From Hericium rajendrae (taxonomy: Eukaryota; Basidiomycota; Agaricomycetes; Russulales; Hericiaceae), in assembly GCA_033439255.1 (NCBI GenBank), contig CM065891.1:1116001-1180000 (forward strand): DNA of 64,000 nt, in the 5' to 3' direction. The notes beneath the pieces were generated by a model that saw only the letters and a program-made list of their open reading frames with translations, searched no databases and was not told the origin of the DNA. Both the position numbers and the translations under genes were made by a program. Positions 23,533 to 35,770 of this stretch are shown here, piece by piece (the stretch's first letter is position 1; every line of letters begins with the position of its first letter).

Positions 23533-23639
23533 CGGCGCCCTCGATGGAGCAGGGGTGGGCGAAGAAGTGGATGCGAGGGGGATAGGTGGTGCATCGCTTG
23601 GTCCTTTTTGCACCTGACATTACGATAGCACGGAAGACA

Positions 23640-24571
23640 TTCATGCCATTTTTGCCTGGTCTCTTGAAGCCAGACTTGAGACTACTGGACCTAGAATGAC
23701 AAAGCTCAGTTTACAAAGGTCTGCTTGCGAAAATAAATCAACAAACCAGTCATGCAACCACGTCTGTAGCTTTTCGACCTGCCCCTGTTTCCCACATATC
23801 TCCTTCAAGGTCTGTGGTTCGTATTTGTCTGTCCAGAGCTGAGCTGAATGATCAACGGCCTTCCTACTAGCATGATAAAAAAATTGACTCCACGCAATAT
23901 ACTGAGCTCAACGACGTACCTTCCAGGTTTGCCAGAGCCTGCTTTCGCAGCTTCGGTCTTCTCGTGTTTCTCCATTTCCTTAGCGCCATCTCGGATTGCC
24001 TGCATCTCCTTCTCCATCTTCTTCTTGGTCTTTGCATCCAGGCCTTCTCCACTTCTGGGACCTTTCCGCGTAGCGATCAGCTCCAAGAACTCGTCCTCAG
24101 ACAATGTGGCAAGGTTCTGCTTCTTGATCGCAGCGAGCTTCGCAGGGCCTGTGCCCTCTGCGAGCACAACGAATGATGTCTTGGATGACAGCTGGCCCGA
24201 GACATGACTGAAACCCCATCAGCCATCTCGAACGACTAATAGAAAACACATAATCACATACCCACCAAATCGCTTCGCGAGATCGACAGCCTCCTCGCGA
24301 GAGAAACTCGAAAGCTTGCCTGGAAAACCGAATGCAAGCCCTGCTAGACAGTCTGGATCAGCTGGATCAGCATTTTCCGGGACTGTTTTGGAACCAGGTG
24401 CGCTGGGCCCCGCCGCCTTCGCTGCCCTTGCCGCAGCCCAACTACAGCATATGGGCATTGATAAGTAGACTGAATCATCGGAGCCACGGCTTGCACCTAC
24501 TTGAATTCCTTGGCCTCCTCGTGCACCTCCTCGGCATCATCCTTTGCAATGAACTTGGCCTTAGGTTCTGA
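23640..24571 (-). pseudogene. Replication factor C large subunit (RFC1) fragment with BRCT domain
   Basis: Exons on the minus strand read NWAAARAAKAAGPSAPGSK, then DCLAGLAFGFPGKLSSFSRE with EAVDLAKRFGG. The next exon has HVSGQLSSKTSFVVLAEG, GPAKLAAIKKQNLATLSEDE and FLELIATRKG. Later exons have LWTDKYEPQTLKEICGKQG and KSGFKRPGKNGMNVFRAIVM. This is the BRCT domain and linker of RFC1, the clamp-loader large subunit. Homology stops immediately before the expected P-loop, where the sequence jumps to unrelated bases and then the SNF2 fragment, so the ATPase is absent. The start of the gene is also missing. Splice sites still look usable. Confidence 0.75.
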
Positions 24572-24806
24572 GAGCAGCCAAAGCGATGTGAGTAATAGAC
24601 TTATGACCAAACGGTCGTAGCACGCGTTCCGTACGATATGCGCCCGGGAGTAAGGGATTGTGCCAATCAATGGGCCCTCACGGCGGACAAACGTTGTCTG
24701 ACCGCGAAGGTTGTCCACAGAAGTGACAGAGAATCGAGTCCGCGGCACGGGAGAGGGAATACGACAGTACAAGCAAAAGACCGAAGTAAGGTAAAATAAA
24801 AAAAAG

Positions 24807-25662
24807 TGTCTATCCCCTTGATGGCGCACAGCAAGTCGTGCTCACGAAGACCCGAAAGGGTTGGAGCGACAGGTGAGCTGCGCACCAGGGAATCAACACA
24901 GGAAGAAGGAAAAAAAAGACAGCCGAGATGCGCCCGGGAGTGAGGGATTGTGCCAATCGATGGGCCCTCACGGTGGACAAACGTTGTCTGACCATGAGGG
25001 TTGTCCACCGAAGTGACAAAAAGTCGAGTCCGGGGGATGGAGGAGGTGGAGAGTGAGGCCTACAGCAGAGATTTAGCGAGAATGCCTAAGGAGATGGACT
25101 TACCTGTGAACGCGAATCGGTCTTGGAGATGAGACGTTGAGGCGAGACTGGGCGGGGATGGATGGAGGAGATCGCCTACCCTAACCCTGACAAGTCAGTC
25201 TTGCTAGTTGCTTATGTCATGGTGGCTTGCTAGTTGCTTATGTCACGGTGGCTTGCTAGTTGCTGATGTCAGGCGTTCGCTCTCCCACTTCGACATGCCA
25301 CATCGTCTTCACCTCCGTTACGCACTGGAGTCAGCAAGACCGTTTACAAAGTAAGTTCATCCGTCTCTCGTGCCCTTGGCAGCTTAACTTTGATTTCAGA
25401 TTGTCTTCATCTCACTCTACACCTCCTCCATCCCCCGGATTCGACTCTTTGTCATTTCTGTGGACCACCCTCGCGGTTAGACAACGTTTGTCCGCCGTGA
25501 GGGCCCATAGATTGGCACAATCCCTCACTCCCAGGTGCATCTCGGCCGTCTTTTTTTTTCTCCTTCCTGTGTTGATTCCTTGGCGTGCAGCTCACCTGTC
25601 GCTCCAACCCTTTCGGGTCTTCGTGAGCACGACTTGCTGTGCGCCATCAAGGGGATAGACAC
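24807..25662. repeat. Inverted repeat, about 242-bp arms
   Basis: The arm 24,807-25,048 matches 25,420-25,662 in reverse complement with scattered changes. A further direct copy of part of the left arm lies at 24,638-24,750. The arms contain a CACCTCCTCCATCCCCCGG block and a ggacaaacgttgtctgac block. Confidence 0.8.
25201..25270. repeat. 26-bp tandem repeat, 2.7 copies
   Basis: TTGCTAGTTGCTTATGTCA plus seven bases, starting at 25,201, 25,227 and 25,253. Confidence 0.85.
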
Positions 25663-26296
25663 TTTTTATGTTACTTTGGTCGTTTGCTTTTGCTGTCGTG
25701 TTCCTTGTCTCACGGCCGCCCTTGGGATTTTGTGCACTCAACATGGCTCATCCATCATCTTCTCGGCGTCCTAAGGTACGTTGCATGCTTCATTTATTTT
25801 AAATGGTGTTTGATCAATGTCTGATGACGAAAATCATGCGTTGGTAGGCCTTTCTATTAGAACTATAAATCTTTTTACAATCATATCAGAATTAGTGACA
25901 TATAATCACACAGATATAAACTATTTCAATGCATCAAGATTATACTAATATTATAAACACTACTACTAATTAAAGAGCAAAACAAATATATTTTTATTTA
26001 AAAAAAAGTAAGATAAGATAAGATAAGTGAGTAAGATAAGATGAATGAGTAAGAGAAGATAAGATGAGTGAGTAAGATAAGATAAAGAAAAGAATATAAG
26101 AAACTATATAAGTAAGAAAAGATAAGAAATCATTAGTCTGAAAAGATAAAGATAACACATAAAAACTTACCAAAGTAACAAAAAGTGAAATCTAGAAGAC
26201 AAACTTAAAGACATCAGTATTAGTATGAGCAATAAGAGACTAACAATAAAAGATTACCTTAAAGACAGCAACAACAAGCAAGAAATGATGCTCAAC

Positions 26297-26415
26297 GAGT
26301 AAGAGACAACGACGAGCGAGTAAGAGACAACGACGAGCGAGTAAGAGACAACGACGAGCGAGTAAGAGACAATGATGAGCAAGTAAGAGACAACGACGAG
26401 CGAGTAAGAAATGAT
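26297..26415 (-). repeat. 21-bp minisatellite in leader exon of module B
   Basis: Units CAACGACGAGCGAGTAAGAGA repeat about five to six times; the strand of the leftward leader transcript reads it pyrimidine-rich. Confidence 0.85.
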
Positions 26416-26965
26416 GACGAGTGAGCAAAGGACGTCGACGAGTGAGCAAAGGATGTCGACAAAGGCATCGACGTGGCAGGAGACAGTGGGGGTTAGGAGC
26501 AAGAGGTAATGCGCGTCATGCGAGCCTTATATACGAAGCTCGGGTGGAGCCGGGATTTGATGCTTGCCGAGCATCGCGTCAGAGACTGGCGCCAGACTTA
26601 ACTAAGTAGATTTTGCTACGCAAGGATGCAATGTATAGTAAATGGCTCGAAGTCTGACTAGTTTTGATTGTATGTACAATAGATAGTTGTTCCCTTTTTA
26701 TTTGAATTTATATGATTTTATTAGCTGAGTGAAGGCTCAAAATCTAAAGCTTCGACTCGTTCGGTGGCTGAAGCACCGAACCGCGCGTCGAAGTTCGTCT
26801 CGACTGTCTTCCTCAACCACCCTGGCCACTCCTCCAGTCACCCTCTTTCCTTCATCCCTCCCCTCTGTCTCCCTTCAAAACGAAAGCCGCGGGGGATAAG
26901 TAGCATGTAGAGGGGTTCAAGGTAAGTAAGAAATTTACCTTCTTTCATTTGTTTTTGCTAATGCA

Positions 26966-26995
26966 GAGAGTATCGCTCATTCGAGCAATACTCTC
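26966..26995 (+). other. Leader-intron hairpin (module B)
   Basis: Arms GAGAGTATCGCTC and GAGCAATACTCTC (one mismatch) with an ATTC loop, starting 44 nt after the donor at 26,922. Confidence 0.85.
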
Positions 26996-28462
26996 GACAT
27001 CTTCCCCTTCATGTGCCCCTCCGTTCCTCTCGCCTCCCGCTGCCGTCTCCACATCATCGACTCACCCCCCGACATCGCCGCTACCACCGCAGAGGCTGAC
27101 GCGCTGTCTCCAATGACCGCGACCGCATGCGCTGGCGCGTGCACACCACCGGACAACACGTACGCGGGCCCGCTGCCTTGCGCATGGGCTTCGCCCCTCT
27201 CGCATGACCTCGCCGTCCTGCATCCCGAATTGCTGCCTGGCGCATGGGCCAGCCACCTTGTGCGTGGCCTCCCCGTCTCGCGCAGGGGCCGACGCATTGC
27301 ATGCGACCCCGCCGTGGTCCGTGCGCATGGCCAGCGGGACAGGCAAGCACGCGCACACATCATCCACAGCCGTGCGCAATCATGTCGCAGCCGACGCCTC
27401 ACACGCGGGCTCCGCATGTCGTACTCCACGTCGCCGTCCAGCATGCAGCTAGTGCGCCTCGTGCGCAGGCTTACCGCACCGTGCACGGACCCGCGGCAGC
27501 GTGTCGACGTCGCCAGCTCACATCACACTCCAGTGCGCAAGGCTGCTGCATTGCGCACGGCCTCCGCGCTGCATCCCAGCTCCTCTATCTCGTGCATGGG
27601 CCCGGCATCTCAACCACTTACGCACAGGTCCCGGGCCTTGCACATGCCCGCCACGTCTCGCTCATGCCCCTCAACACACCACGCACGCACTCAGCACCGG
27701 CGCCGTCTCGCGGTACACCGTCCGCACCTCGTGCACGCCCGCCGCGGCCCTTGCACGTCCCTTGCGCCTCACGCATGGGCCCGCTGCCTGCCGCCCTTAT
27801 GCACATTCCCCGCGCCTCGCGTATGTGCCTGTGGCAGCGCGGCACCCCCACGCATGGGCATCCGCATCTCACGCACATACCCTACAGCCCCGCGTGAGCC
27901 CGCGACAGTCCGGCACGTCGCGCACAGGCCCCGGGCCTCCACGTTTCCCGTGCGCAGTCCGCGCTCTTGCGCACGGGCCCCGAGCTTCGCACGTGGCCAA
28001 CGTGTCTCACACGCAGCGTCACGCACACCAGCTGCGCCTTTGTCTGGTGCATGCTTTGTCGCACCCCGCGGGCGCACATGTCACGTAGTATACTTGTTTG
28101 TAGTAGTAATTAAATATAATCAAATTTGACCTGTTTCGAGTATATTTTGCTCAAAATCATAGACTCTACACTGACTACAGATATTATAGCAGCCTGAGGG
28201 TCCATAGTAACCTTTAGAAGCTCTGTATGGAACATAGTCTCTATAGGATACATAGAGGTAGACAGAGGATACATAAGTTACATAGTAGGCATAGTAGTGT
28301 CCTGTTACTATGTAATACTATATACCCATCACCTATGACTATGATAGCTATGATAGCTACCATAGTCCTGTATAGATGTGTGGCCCAACTACATAGTAGC
28401 CATAGCACTATGAAACCAGACATAGCATTGGCTGGCAGCTATGTAGATTTCACATTTTTGAG

Positions 28463-30294
28463 ATGATGCATGAATGGACTCGGTTTCCGCAGATTTTTGA
28501 TCCCTCCGCTCCGTTTCTAGCATACATCCCTGTATTGTTCTTGAGCTCGAGTGAGCGCCATGCCGTCCTTGGACGTGCTGTGTCGAAGGAAATATGGACA
28601 CCACACCCTAGTGATCGCCAGAAGCATGTTGCCGAGCCGTCCGTCCTTGGTGCCCTTCATGAAGAGTGGGAATGGGCGACCGCGATGACAAGACGGGTTT
28701 TCCCAGCCATCCAGGCCACAAAGGGCATGGAACATATCGCGCTGCCCCATACTGCATGTGCGCGCGCTCTGGATTGCTACGAACTACTCAAGCATGGCAT
28801 TCGTGCCTGGCGCGAGTTCGTCATCGTTTTCCGCCATCTGCAGTGTTGTCTTCTGGAACTGGTAGCCTTCGATGAGTGGTGGTCGGACTGTCAGATCCCC
28901 AAATCCATAAGGAAAGATAGTCTCACCGTTCGGGAGCGCCGAGGTAGATGTCGGGGTGTGTATGCGCCGGATCTTGTCGTCTATTCAGGTTTAGCGAAGC
29001 TGGGGGTTGCCGTGTATATCATTCTCAAGGCCGACGAATGGACTCTGGACTCGGACAAAATCAGTCGAATGACACAGCGGGATGTTCAATGCAAGCTTGC
29101 TCCATGGCCTGAAGCGACGCTTAAGCACAATGGACCCCACTGGTGGTACCCTCCGCTTGTCAACGATGCGAGAAACTTCGAGCCTGCTGCACAGGGGTGT
29201 GCTCCTTGGGATGATCACTTTAATCCTACGGATGAGTACAAGGCAGTTCTCAAGAAGCGAGAGGAGATATCGAAAGGTATGTTTCTAATTTAGCTCATGT
29301 GGTGCGCTTAGGCTCATCTTCATGCAGCACAGTCTCGACAGCCAAAGCCGGACATCCTGCATAACGAGTGGCGACGGTGGTACAATACCTCCGATCCGCC
29401 ATTGTGGATGCGTCAGCTCGTCGAAATCTATCGAAATGCGATGTACATGGTGAACCCCCACACGATGAAGGACACCGGCACCTCACGTCCCTTCCAAGTC
29501 CCTCCCTTCCATCTGTTTTGGGGCGCTACTCCTGAGAATCAAACCCCTTCCTTCCGACACACTCTACTCTTACGACATGCCTTAGACAAACGGTTCGCTC
29601 GCAATGCACTTGGTCTCAATACGCGCGACTGGAAGCGTATCCTCGGAGACTCGTATTGGCGTTGCCAGTGGCCTATCGTAGGTGACACATTCGATGCTGC
29701 TGTCGACCCTGCGTATGACTCGGATCATTTTTGGGTGTATGGGGGCTCCATCGTCTTTGGCCCTGACAACGACGCCATCGTTGCTAATCCGGACAAAGCA
29801 ATTTTGCCCCTGTGGCTGTCCCGTTGACGATGACGCTGCAAACGACCCGGATATTCGCTACGCAGTGTTGTATCACTTGGCCTGCCAGACAATTCAGTCA
29901 GATTTTGATGCAATGCACGCGAAATGCATCAACCCCTCATCCACATCTGTCTCGAACAATGATCTGCGAAGGGCTATCAAGACTTTTCTCGGGTCGACAA
30001 GCGATGGGTGCCAGGCTCTGTACGAGCTAGAGTGGACGAGGCGCATTGAATGGGCGGCGGCATTGAAAGATGTCTTGCAGCATTGGCCGGGCTTTGATCA
30101 GCAAAAATGGCAAAGAGTCTCCCGTATGTGAGATGTCCGCTTGGACGTGTTGGATGAACAGTCATTCCAGAGCGTGGAGCGCCAATTACTGACGTTCTAT
30201 GTACAGACTTTTATCGATCACCTAGGATATCTTCCAGCACCCCTACTCCCTGCTCCTCCCTTCCAGGAGATTCGTTGCCAGCGTCATCGGTAAC
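28463..30294 (+). CDS. Unrecognised basidiomycete-type protein, probably damaged
   Basis: The first ATG lies in the right terminal repeat of module B, so the leader intron of the module would be joined directly to this frame. Segments include MMHEWTRFPQIFDPSAPF, GVAVYIILKADEWTLDSDK and HWWYPPLVNDARNF (exon 1). A second exon from about 29,325 has PDILHNEWRRWYNTSDPPLW and FHLFWGATPENQTPSFRH. The frame changes by one base near 29,820 without an obvious intron, then continues DDDAANDPDIRYAVLYHLAC. A final exon after 30,207 reads FIDHLGYLPAPLLPAPPF and stops at 30,294. The four segments look like one gene by composition and spacing. I do not recognise the family and assign no function. It may have lost its own 5' end when module B inserted. 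Confidence 0.5.
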
Positions 30295-30629
30295 TCGCAC
30301 CAGTTTGTATCTTGTATCACAGTAGTGTTTGGTATCTTGATTTTCTATGATTGAGGTCATAATCCGTCTGCCCTCCCAGTGCCCCATAAGCGACATGTCT
30401 CTTGAGCCACCATTGTGAGGCAAGTCCACATGCGTTATGTCAAAGCGATGAGTACAGTGGTCCAAGCTAAGTCACTTCATTGTCTTAATTGTTGGAAATA
30501 GGCCGCTTACTGCCGGAATGCAGGAGTTATCTCACGGCTCGTTGGTTTTATATCCCTGGTAGAGCAAGCGCGATCTTATTGCCTGTGCTCTGACTTCGAT
30601 ATGCCGAAAGCTTCTCGCCCCTTCATCGA

Positions 30630-30700
30630 GGCGTCCTTGTAACCCCATTGTAACCTATACCAATGGCAACTGGAGGGAGGGTTACAACTTATACCAATAA
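30630..30700. repeat. Short shared repeat with GGAGGG core, copy 2
   Basis: Matches 10,752-10,850: CGAGGCGTCCTTGTAACCCC, CCTATACCA, GGAGGGAGGGTTACAAC and TACCAATAA blocks. Confidence 0.55.
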
Positions 30701-30919
30701 AAAAGCACAGTTATAATTGTTCTGGGGAAGGTTATAATTGTTCTAGGGAAGGTTATAATTGTTCTTCTACCAACAAAATCAGGTACTATAAATTCATTAA
30801 AATTCATTAAAAAAATAGATGACTCCAAAAGTCACAATAGTGGACAGAGAGTAAGGGATAAGACTACTGAAAGCTCAAATTACACACCAGATGCTAGAGA
30901 AAAAACTGCTGAGAAACCT

Positions 30920-31015
30920 AGAAAATCAGAGAAAATCACAAAAATTTGAGAAAAATCAGGAAAAATCAGGAAAAATCAGGAAAAATCAGAGAAAATCAGA
31001 GAAAATCAGAGAAAA
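30920..31015. repeat. (GAAAAATCAG)n decamer repeat
   Basis: About nine imperfect copies of GAAAAATCAG or GAAAATCAGA in tandem, between the previous gene and KDZ 2. Confidence 0.85.
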
Positions 31016-31103
31016 ATCTTCCAAACTGAAAGAAACTCAGAACAGTATATGATTTAGCTTGAGACCTACAACATATTGAATCAACCTGAGATACATCCCT
31101 ATA

Positions 31104-34100
31104 TCACATAGCTGCCTCAAGACTAGCTATAAAATCAGTAGCTTCACCCTGTATACCACTCCACAATTCCCGAACTGAGGCTACCTTGCGTTCATACATG
31201 GCGGCATGTCGTCCAGCATAGGCAATAAGGCCCTCCGAGAGAATGACATCCGGCTTTCGAGCTACGACAGTGTCAGAGGAGGGAGGCAAGCATCGTCGAT
31301 CAGCCTTGGAGATCCACCAGCGAGCCTTCCACAGGAAGAAAGCGATCACTCGGAACATCTCCGAGTCTAGAATCTGCACTTCCTCTTTCCACCGCATGGC
31401 TCGAGCTCGAGCTTTCAGCCATTCGATTCGAAAATCTAATAATTGAAATGCTAGTCAGTCAAGATGTAGACGAGGTGGATTTTGCTCACCTTCATTCAAA
31501 AGCTGGTCACCTACCCCAGTCTTCGGTGAATACCAAATCTATGACAGACGATAAGCACTCTGTCCTGTTACCATACCATGACCGGCAGTCTTCTTGACCT
31601 TGTTCTGTTCCAAGAGTTCTCGCTCCTTGAGAACGCGCTCTCCAAGCCCCCATATGTCCTCTTGCTTCAGCGGCTGCAAGGACTGCTCCCAATCACCTCC
31701 ACCTACAAGGCGCCGATATGCTTCCCTTGCTCGACAATAGCTCTCAGCAGCCTTACGAACCCTTCGATCAATACTAGCCTGAACCGCGCGAGCACGAGTG
31801 TTGGGCTGCTGGCCGCGGATCTGCCTGAGTTTAAAGCGACTCATGTAGGTCCGGACTCGAAGTTGTCGACGGAGATCATCGAGAGCATCAAAAGCTGCAG
31901 CGTAGCGAAGCTTGGCCTCGACGGATGATAGTCTTGAGTCGCAATACTCCTCTCGGGCAGACGAAGTGAGTCCAGACGGTAAGAACAACCTGATATGCTC
32001 CGGTGATTGAGTTGCATGCGTAGTTCCCTCTTTGTCAGCCGAGATGAGCTGTGAGACACCGAGCATGTGGACTTCTTGATCTGCACGAAATCGCCGAATC
32101 ATTCTCAGAACGGCCGTTCGTGATTCTTGTAGTTTGCCGAGAGCTCCAACTTGGCTTTCATCCTTCTGTCGAATGCTTGTCCTAGAGTAGAGTGAAATGA
32201 GCCAAGACAATGTAACATCAAGGACGAGAAACTCACTGCATTTCCTCAATCCTAAATCCTAAGAGAATGAACTCCGCCCAGCCTTCTTCGAGCTCTGCCT
32301 CTGCGTTATCAAGGTTGCTTGATCCCTCCTTGGTCAACGATTTGGTAACCTCTGCAAGCGAGACTCCTGCAAAGCAGAATTCAGCTATATGCAAAATACA
32401 AAAGACAGGGCGACAGAAGGACTCACTTTTTTCCTGGCTCTCGTAAGGATTTGGGCCCTTCGGCTCTTTTTCCCAGTGCTCTATAGCTGACTTCCACTCT
32501 TGAATTTGTTCGCCATGGTTCTCCTCAAGTGCTGCAGTGTAGTCCGCAAATAGTTCTTGCTGCTCCTTTGCCTCTGGTATAGCTACTTTCTGACGATGGA
32601 GAAGCTGCGGGCCTATGTCGGATAAGATAAGGACAAGTAGAAACGAATAATCAGACCTACCTAGCTGGACCACCTTGCGCCAATTCGAATGCCCACAGTG
32701 ATCATCCAAAGTATCATGTCTTGACCCAGGTCCCATCTCTTTCGTGCTCGATGCAGCACCGTTCGTGTTTGACCAGTTCCGCTCGGGTGCTTCTCCATCG
32801 GTCTGGCCGGCCCCCATCTTGAAGTGAAAGCTATAAGGCGCCTGGCAGGAATCTTCATGCGCAGGCAAATGGAATTTTGGGACTGCGTAGTCGACCAGAC
32901 TCCGAGATATAGAAATATGTAAGGAGGGTGGGAGGCCATTCATGCGGTGCCAGAGGTTGAGACCTCACTGACAGCAAATATCATATGATATCAGGAGGGC
33001 GATGACGTGTAGGAGGGCGATGCTGCTGAAGAACAAGTAGTCCATATTGCAATACCTGGTCACAGGCAATGAGCGCATAGCAGTGGAAAAAGCAGTAGCT
33101 TGCTCACCGCTCGCCCTTTTGTAGATCGCCTACACCGTTCCCTAACCACAGTCCGTGACGCGCATCAAAAGCCCCACCAACTCCTGTCGCCCTCAGTCCT
33201 TTCGTGCGCTTGGTATTTGCTGAGGCCATAGCTGAGAATCCCGAACATGTGCTGATCTACACGGAGTTGTTATCAGAAGCATATTTGAGATGCATAAGTC
33301 GAGACCTACCTCTTCTTGTGTTGCATGTTTTAAAACATGCTCTTCATAGCCGGACTCCGGAACAAAGTAAGCCAATCCGGTTACAAGCCCAGGGTCCTTC
33401 TCTCTTGATGATCGCAATCGATTTTTGAGGCAAAAATTTGCATCGAGGGCAATGATGAAGCGGTAGAGCCACCTAATAGAAGGTGAGCTAAGGCAGACAC
33501 GACGAGAAAATGTACTGATCAAGCGTTAGGGTCCGATTCCCAACCTTGAGGTAGATTTTTGCCTGGATGTGCGCAGGTGGGGCACTGCACCACCAGCTCA
33601 CCATTCGAGGTGCCCTTGATACCGTCATGTTCGTGACCACGACCCGCACGTTTGAACATCTTGAGCGCACGCCATTGACGAATCATGAGCATGAAGCTTT
33701 CGAGACGGTCCTAGAGCAAAGTAGTCAGCTACATAGAATATGCATGAATATAACGGCCTTACCGGAATGGCCACAAGGCCTGTATTGTCTGAGGCCAGTT
33801 CCAATGCTTTGTAGAAGTCATATGCCGTGGTTTTTCCTTGAAGCGACAGTAAATGAAATTGGCGAAGTACGGTAAAGGTAGCAGAGGTCTGAGGTTCGAG
33901 AGGAGTTGCAGGCCACCACTCTGTACGGAGAAGCTGCTGACGACGAGATATACCCACAGATGCGGTGCAGCCACAGAAATCCACGTTAACTTGATGAATT
34001 CCGTTGGTATGGATAACGGTGAATTTTTGGTGACCTTGCTCTCGAAGGCCACACGATTTCCCTGGCAAATGTCCTAGCTGAACGCGAAGGCCCAGCTCAG

Positions 34101-34795
34101 CAAGTGTTGCTCGTTCGAAGTACGTGCCATTCCAATTCTTATGGGTGGTAAGCGTAGAGCAAACAGTTCTACTAAGCCCGAACTTACCTTGATGACATGC
34201 AACGGATTTCGACGATGTTTAATGACCGCGCAATCAGTACACATCAGCTCCGATCCCAAACAATCCATGCAACGAATAACAGCCGGTGCTTTGGCATCAC
34301 AGAACCGGCATTCAGTTTTTGCTCCTGCTCGGCCTTCCAACTGAAGCATTTCGTCAAGATATTCCTCCTGGTAAGGAATCCAAGTCTTCAATGGGAGATC
34401 CTGATCCGCAAGAGATTGTAAGGCTAGATAATAAGAAGAATCATAAGACTCACTGAGGATTCATAACGACGCGCCTGTATCACATCCTGGACCTCCACCT
34501 CAACATTACCGTCCTCATCTACATTGAGGAGTGGATCCTGGTATGCTTCGTCCTGGTCGTCCTGATCGTCGTATTGACCTCCGTCGGAAGGTGCCATGGC
34601 AGCATCAGAGATAACTTGGGTTGGCACAGTCAAAGGAAGAGGTGTGGGCTCCATCGCCACTCTGTCGGACAGGAGTCGACGGCCATCCTGAGAGCGAGAG
34701 AGGACGATAGAACAACCGCGAGCAGCCGCAGTTTGTTCAAAGAAGCCAGAAGGAGCTGGCCGCTTGGTTTTCTTCGCTTTGGCTTTGGGGGGCAT
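31104..34795 (-). CDS. KDZ transposase 2 (CxC2-type), apparently intact
   Basis: The start at 34,795 opens a lysine-rich leader (MPPKAKAKKTKRPAPSGF) and acidic stretch. The cysteine cluster reads ECRFCDAKAPAVIRCMDC, then LMCTDCAVIKHRRNPLH. Next come GIHQVNVDFCGC and VVQCPTCAHPGKNLPQGW. The RNase H-like core includes ARHGLWLGNGVGDLQKGER, an intron, NMDYLFFSSIALLHVIALL then SYDICCQ, KFHLPAHEDSCQ, and GEAPERNWSNTNGAASSTKE with GSRHDTLDD. The C-terminal helical part has LLGFRIEEMQ, a QLRVRTYMSRF segment and RARAMRWKEEVQILDSEMFR, ending at 31,104. Catalytic acidic positions expected in SYD and GExxE are present. Introns are short and have normal GT-AG ends, and I see no internal break. It lies 256 bp downstream of, and on the same strand as, a TET/JBP gene, the arrangement known for KDZ elements. 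Confidence 0.85.
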
Positions 34796-35051
34796 GTAGG
34801 AGATCTAGGTCAAGAAGTAAGAGCAGTCAGCGTGCATCACCATCAGACAGTCGACAGGTGGCATGAACAAGGGACTGGATCGACAATCAACAAAGACTCA
34901 TCTCGGACGCGACGCGTCACGTCGCGTCGGAGCACGTAATCCGCCGCAATCCGTCGCCGCATTCTCTCCCTATAATGGAGCAGAGAAACGTAGAGTCGAT
35001 AATTGACTGCATATGCAAAAACAAAATTTGTAATTGATTCATTTAAATACT
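34796..35051. other. Spacer between TET/JBP 1 and KDZ 2
   Basis: 256 bp holding the presumed KDZ 2 promoter; GACGCGTC-type palindromes near 34,905-34,935 (CGCGACGCGTCACGTCGCG) are the only visible structure. Confidence 0.4.
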
Positions 35052-35770
35052 CTAGCCCTGCATTTCGAAGACAGTACGAACGTCAGAAGAGAGCTCGTCA
35101 TACTTAGAAAAAAAAGACAGCGCATTTCTCCACCAGTCCTCTCGCTCACGCTTCAGCCCCTCCCATCGAACTGGATCCTCCCGTTTGACTGTCTTCTCTG
35201 AGCGATACCCGTAGTTGACCCAACGAAAGAGAGCTTCGGCGGTGAATTGAGTAAACGAGGACCGTTTCTCGCCAGATAGAAGAACAGTGTTGCCGTGGCT
35301 GAGGCTTGCTGAAGGTAGATCTATGACAGAATGAGCTGGGAATCGGATAGCCAACTTCAATTCATATAGAACTAAAAAGGCGCTGGTGTCAGGATTGAAA
35401 GTGCCAAAAGGCACCACGCTGCACCAGCCATGCGGGAGGTTCCCAGTGTCGAAGTGCCTTGCGGTGGCGACGTCAGGGCTGAAGTTGAATGTGCAGGTGG
35501 CAAAGACCGGATTGTCGTATGGCACTTCGAAGGAATTAGGTTGGGACTCCTTCAGAGACTGCATGTTCTCCTCATAGTGCTTGTAGAGTTTTGGAGCACC
35601 AAATTTGAAAGTACCTAATCACGCCGGTGAGTGCTGGTTAAGGACACAAAAGAAAAGGACAGCACATACTGGATAAGAAATGAGATATCCACTTGAACTG
35701 CAAGCTATTTAGCAGCTCATCCATTGCGCGATCGTTCTTCATGCTGTAGTGGTCCAGATTCTTCGGTATC
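35052..35770 (-). pseudogene. TET/JBP-family dioxygenase 1, N-terminus cut off by module D
   Basis: Two exons remain (35,770-35,670 and 35,614-35,052, joined by a GT-AG intron). They encode the double-stranded beta-helix of a 2-oxoglutarate/Fe(II) dioxygenase: RHFDTGNLPHGWCSVVPFGT supplies the HxD iron ligands, LPSASLSHGNT the distal histidine, and GEKRSSFTQFTAEALFRW the arginine that binds 2-oxoglutarate. This is the pattern of fungal TET/JBP proteins, which oxidise 5-methylcytosine or thymine in DNA. The frame is open from the edge of module D (after TA at 35,771-35,772) to the stop at 35,052. The N-terminal part is not found beyond the module, so the gene is truncated, though the catalytic core as read is complete. 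Confidence 0.75.

Larger units (their letters stand above)
25860..28465. mobile_element. Module B: left-truncated TIR element upstream of a gene
   Basis: The rightward half is complete: leader exon ending GGTTCAAG, donor GTAAGTAAG at 26,922, hairpin at 26,966-26,995, C-rich tract 27,000-28,085, TATAGC-type repeats 28,180-28,445 and a right end ATTTTTGAGATG. The leftward half has a TATA box on the minus strand (26,525-26,534), an exon containing a 21-bp minisatellite and an AT-rich intron with GATAA runs. The left terminal repeat and its TATAGC repeats are missing, so the left boundary is approximate. Confidence 0.65.

Noticed and set aside
22840-24571. Functional RFC1 gene
   Set aside because: Lacks the ATPase domain and the N-terminus and is fused to SNF2 pieces with a stop.
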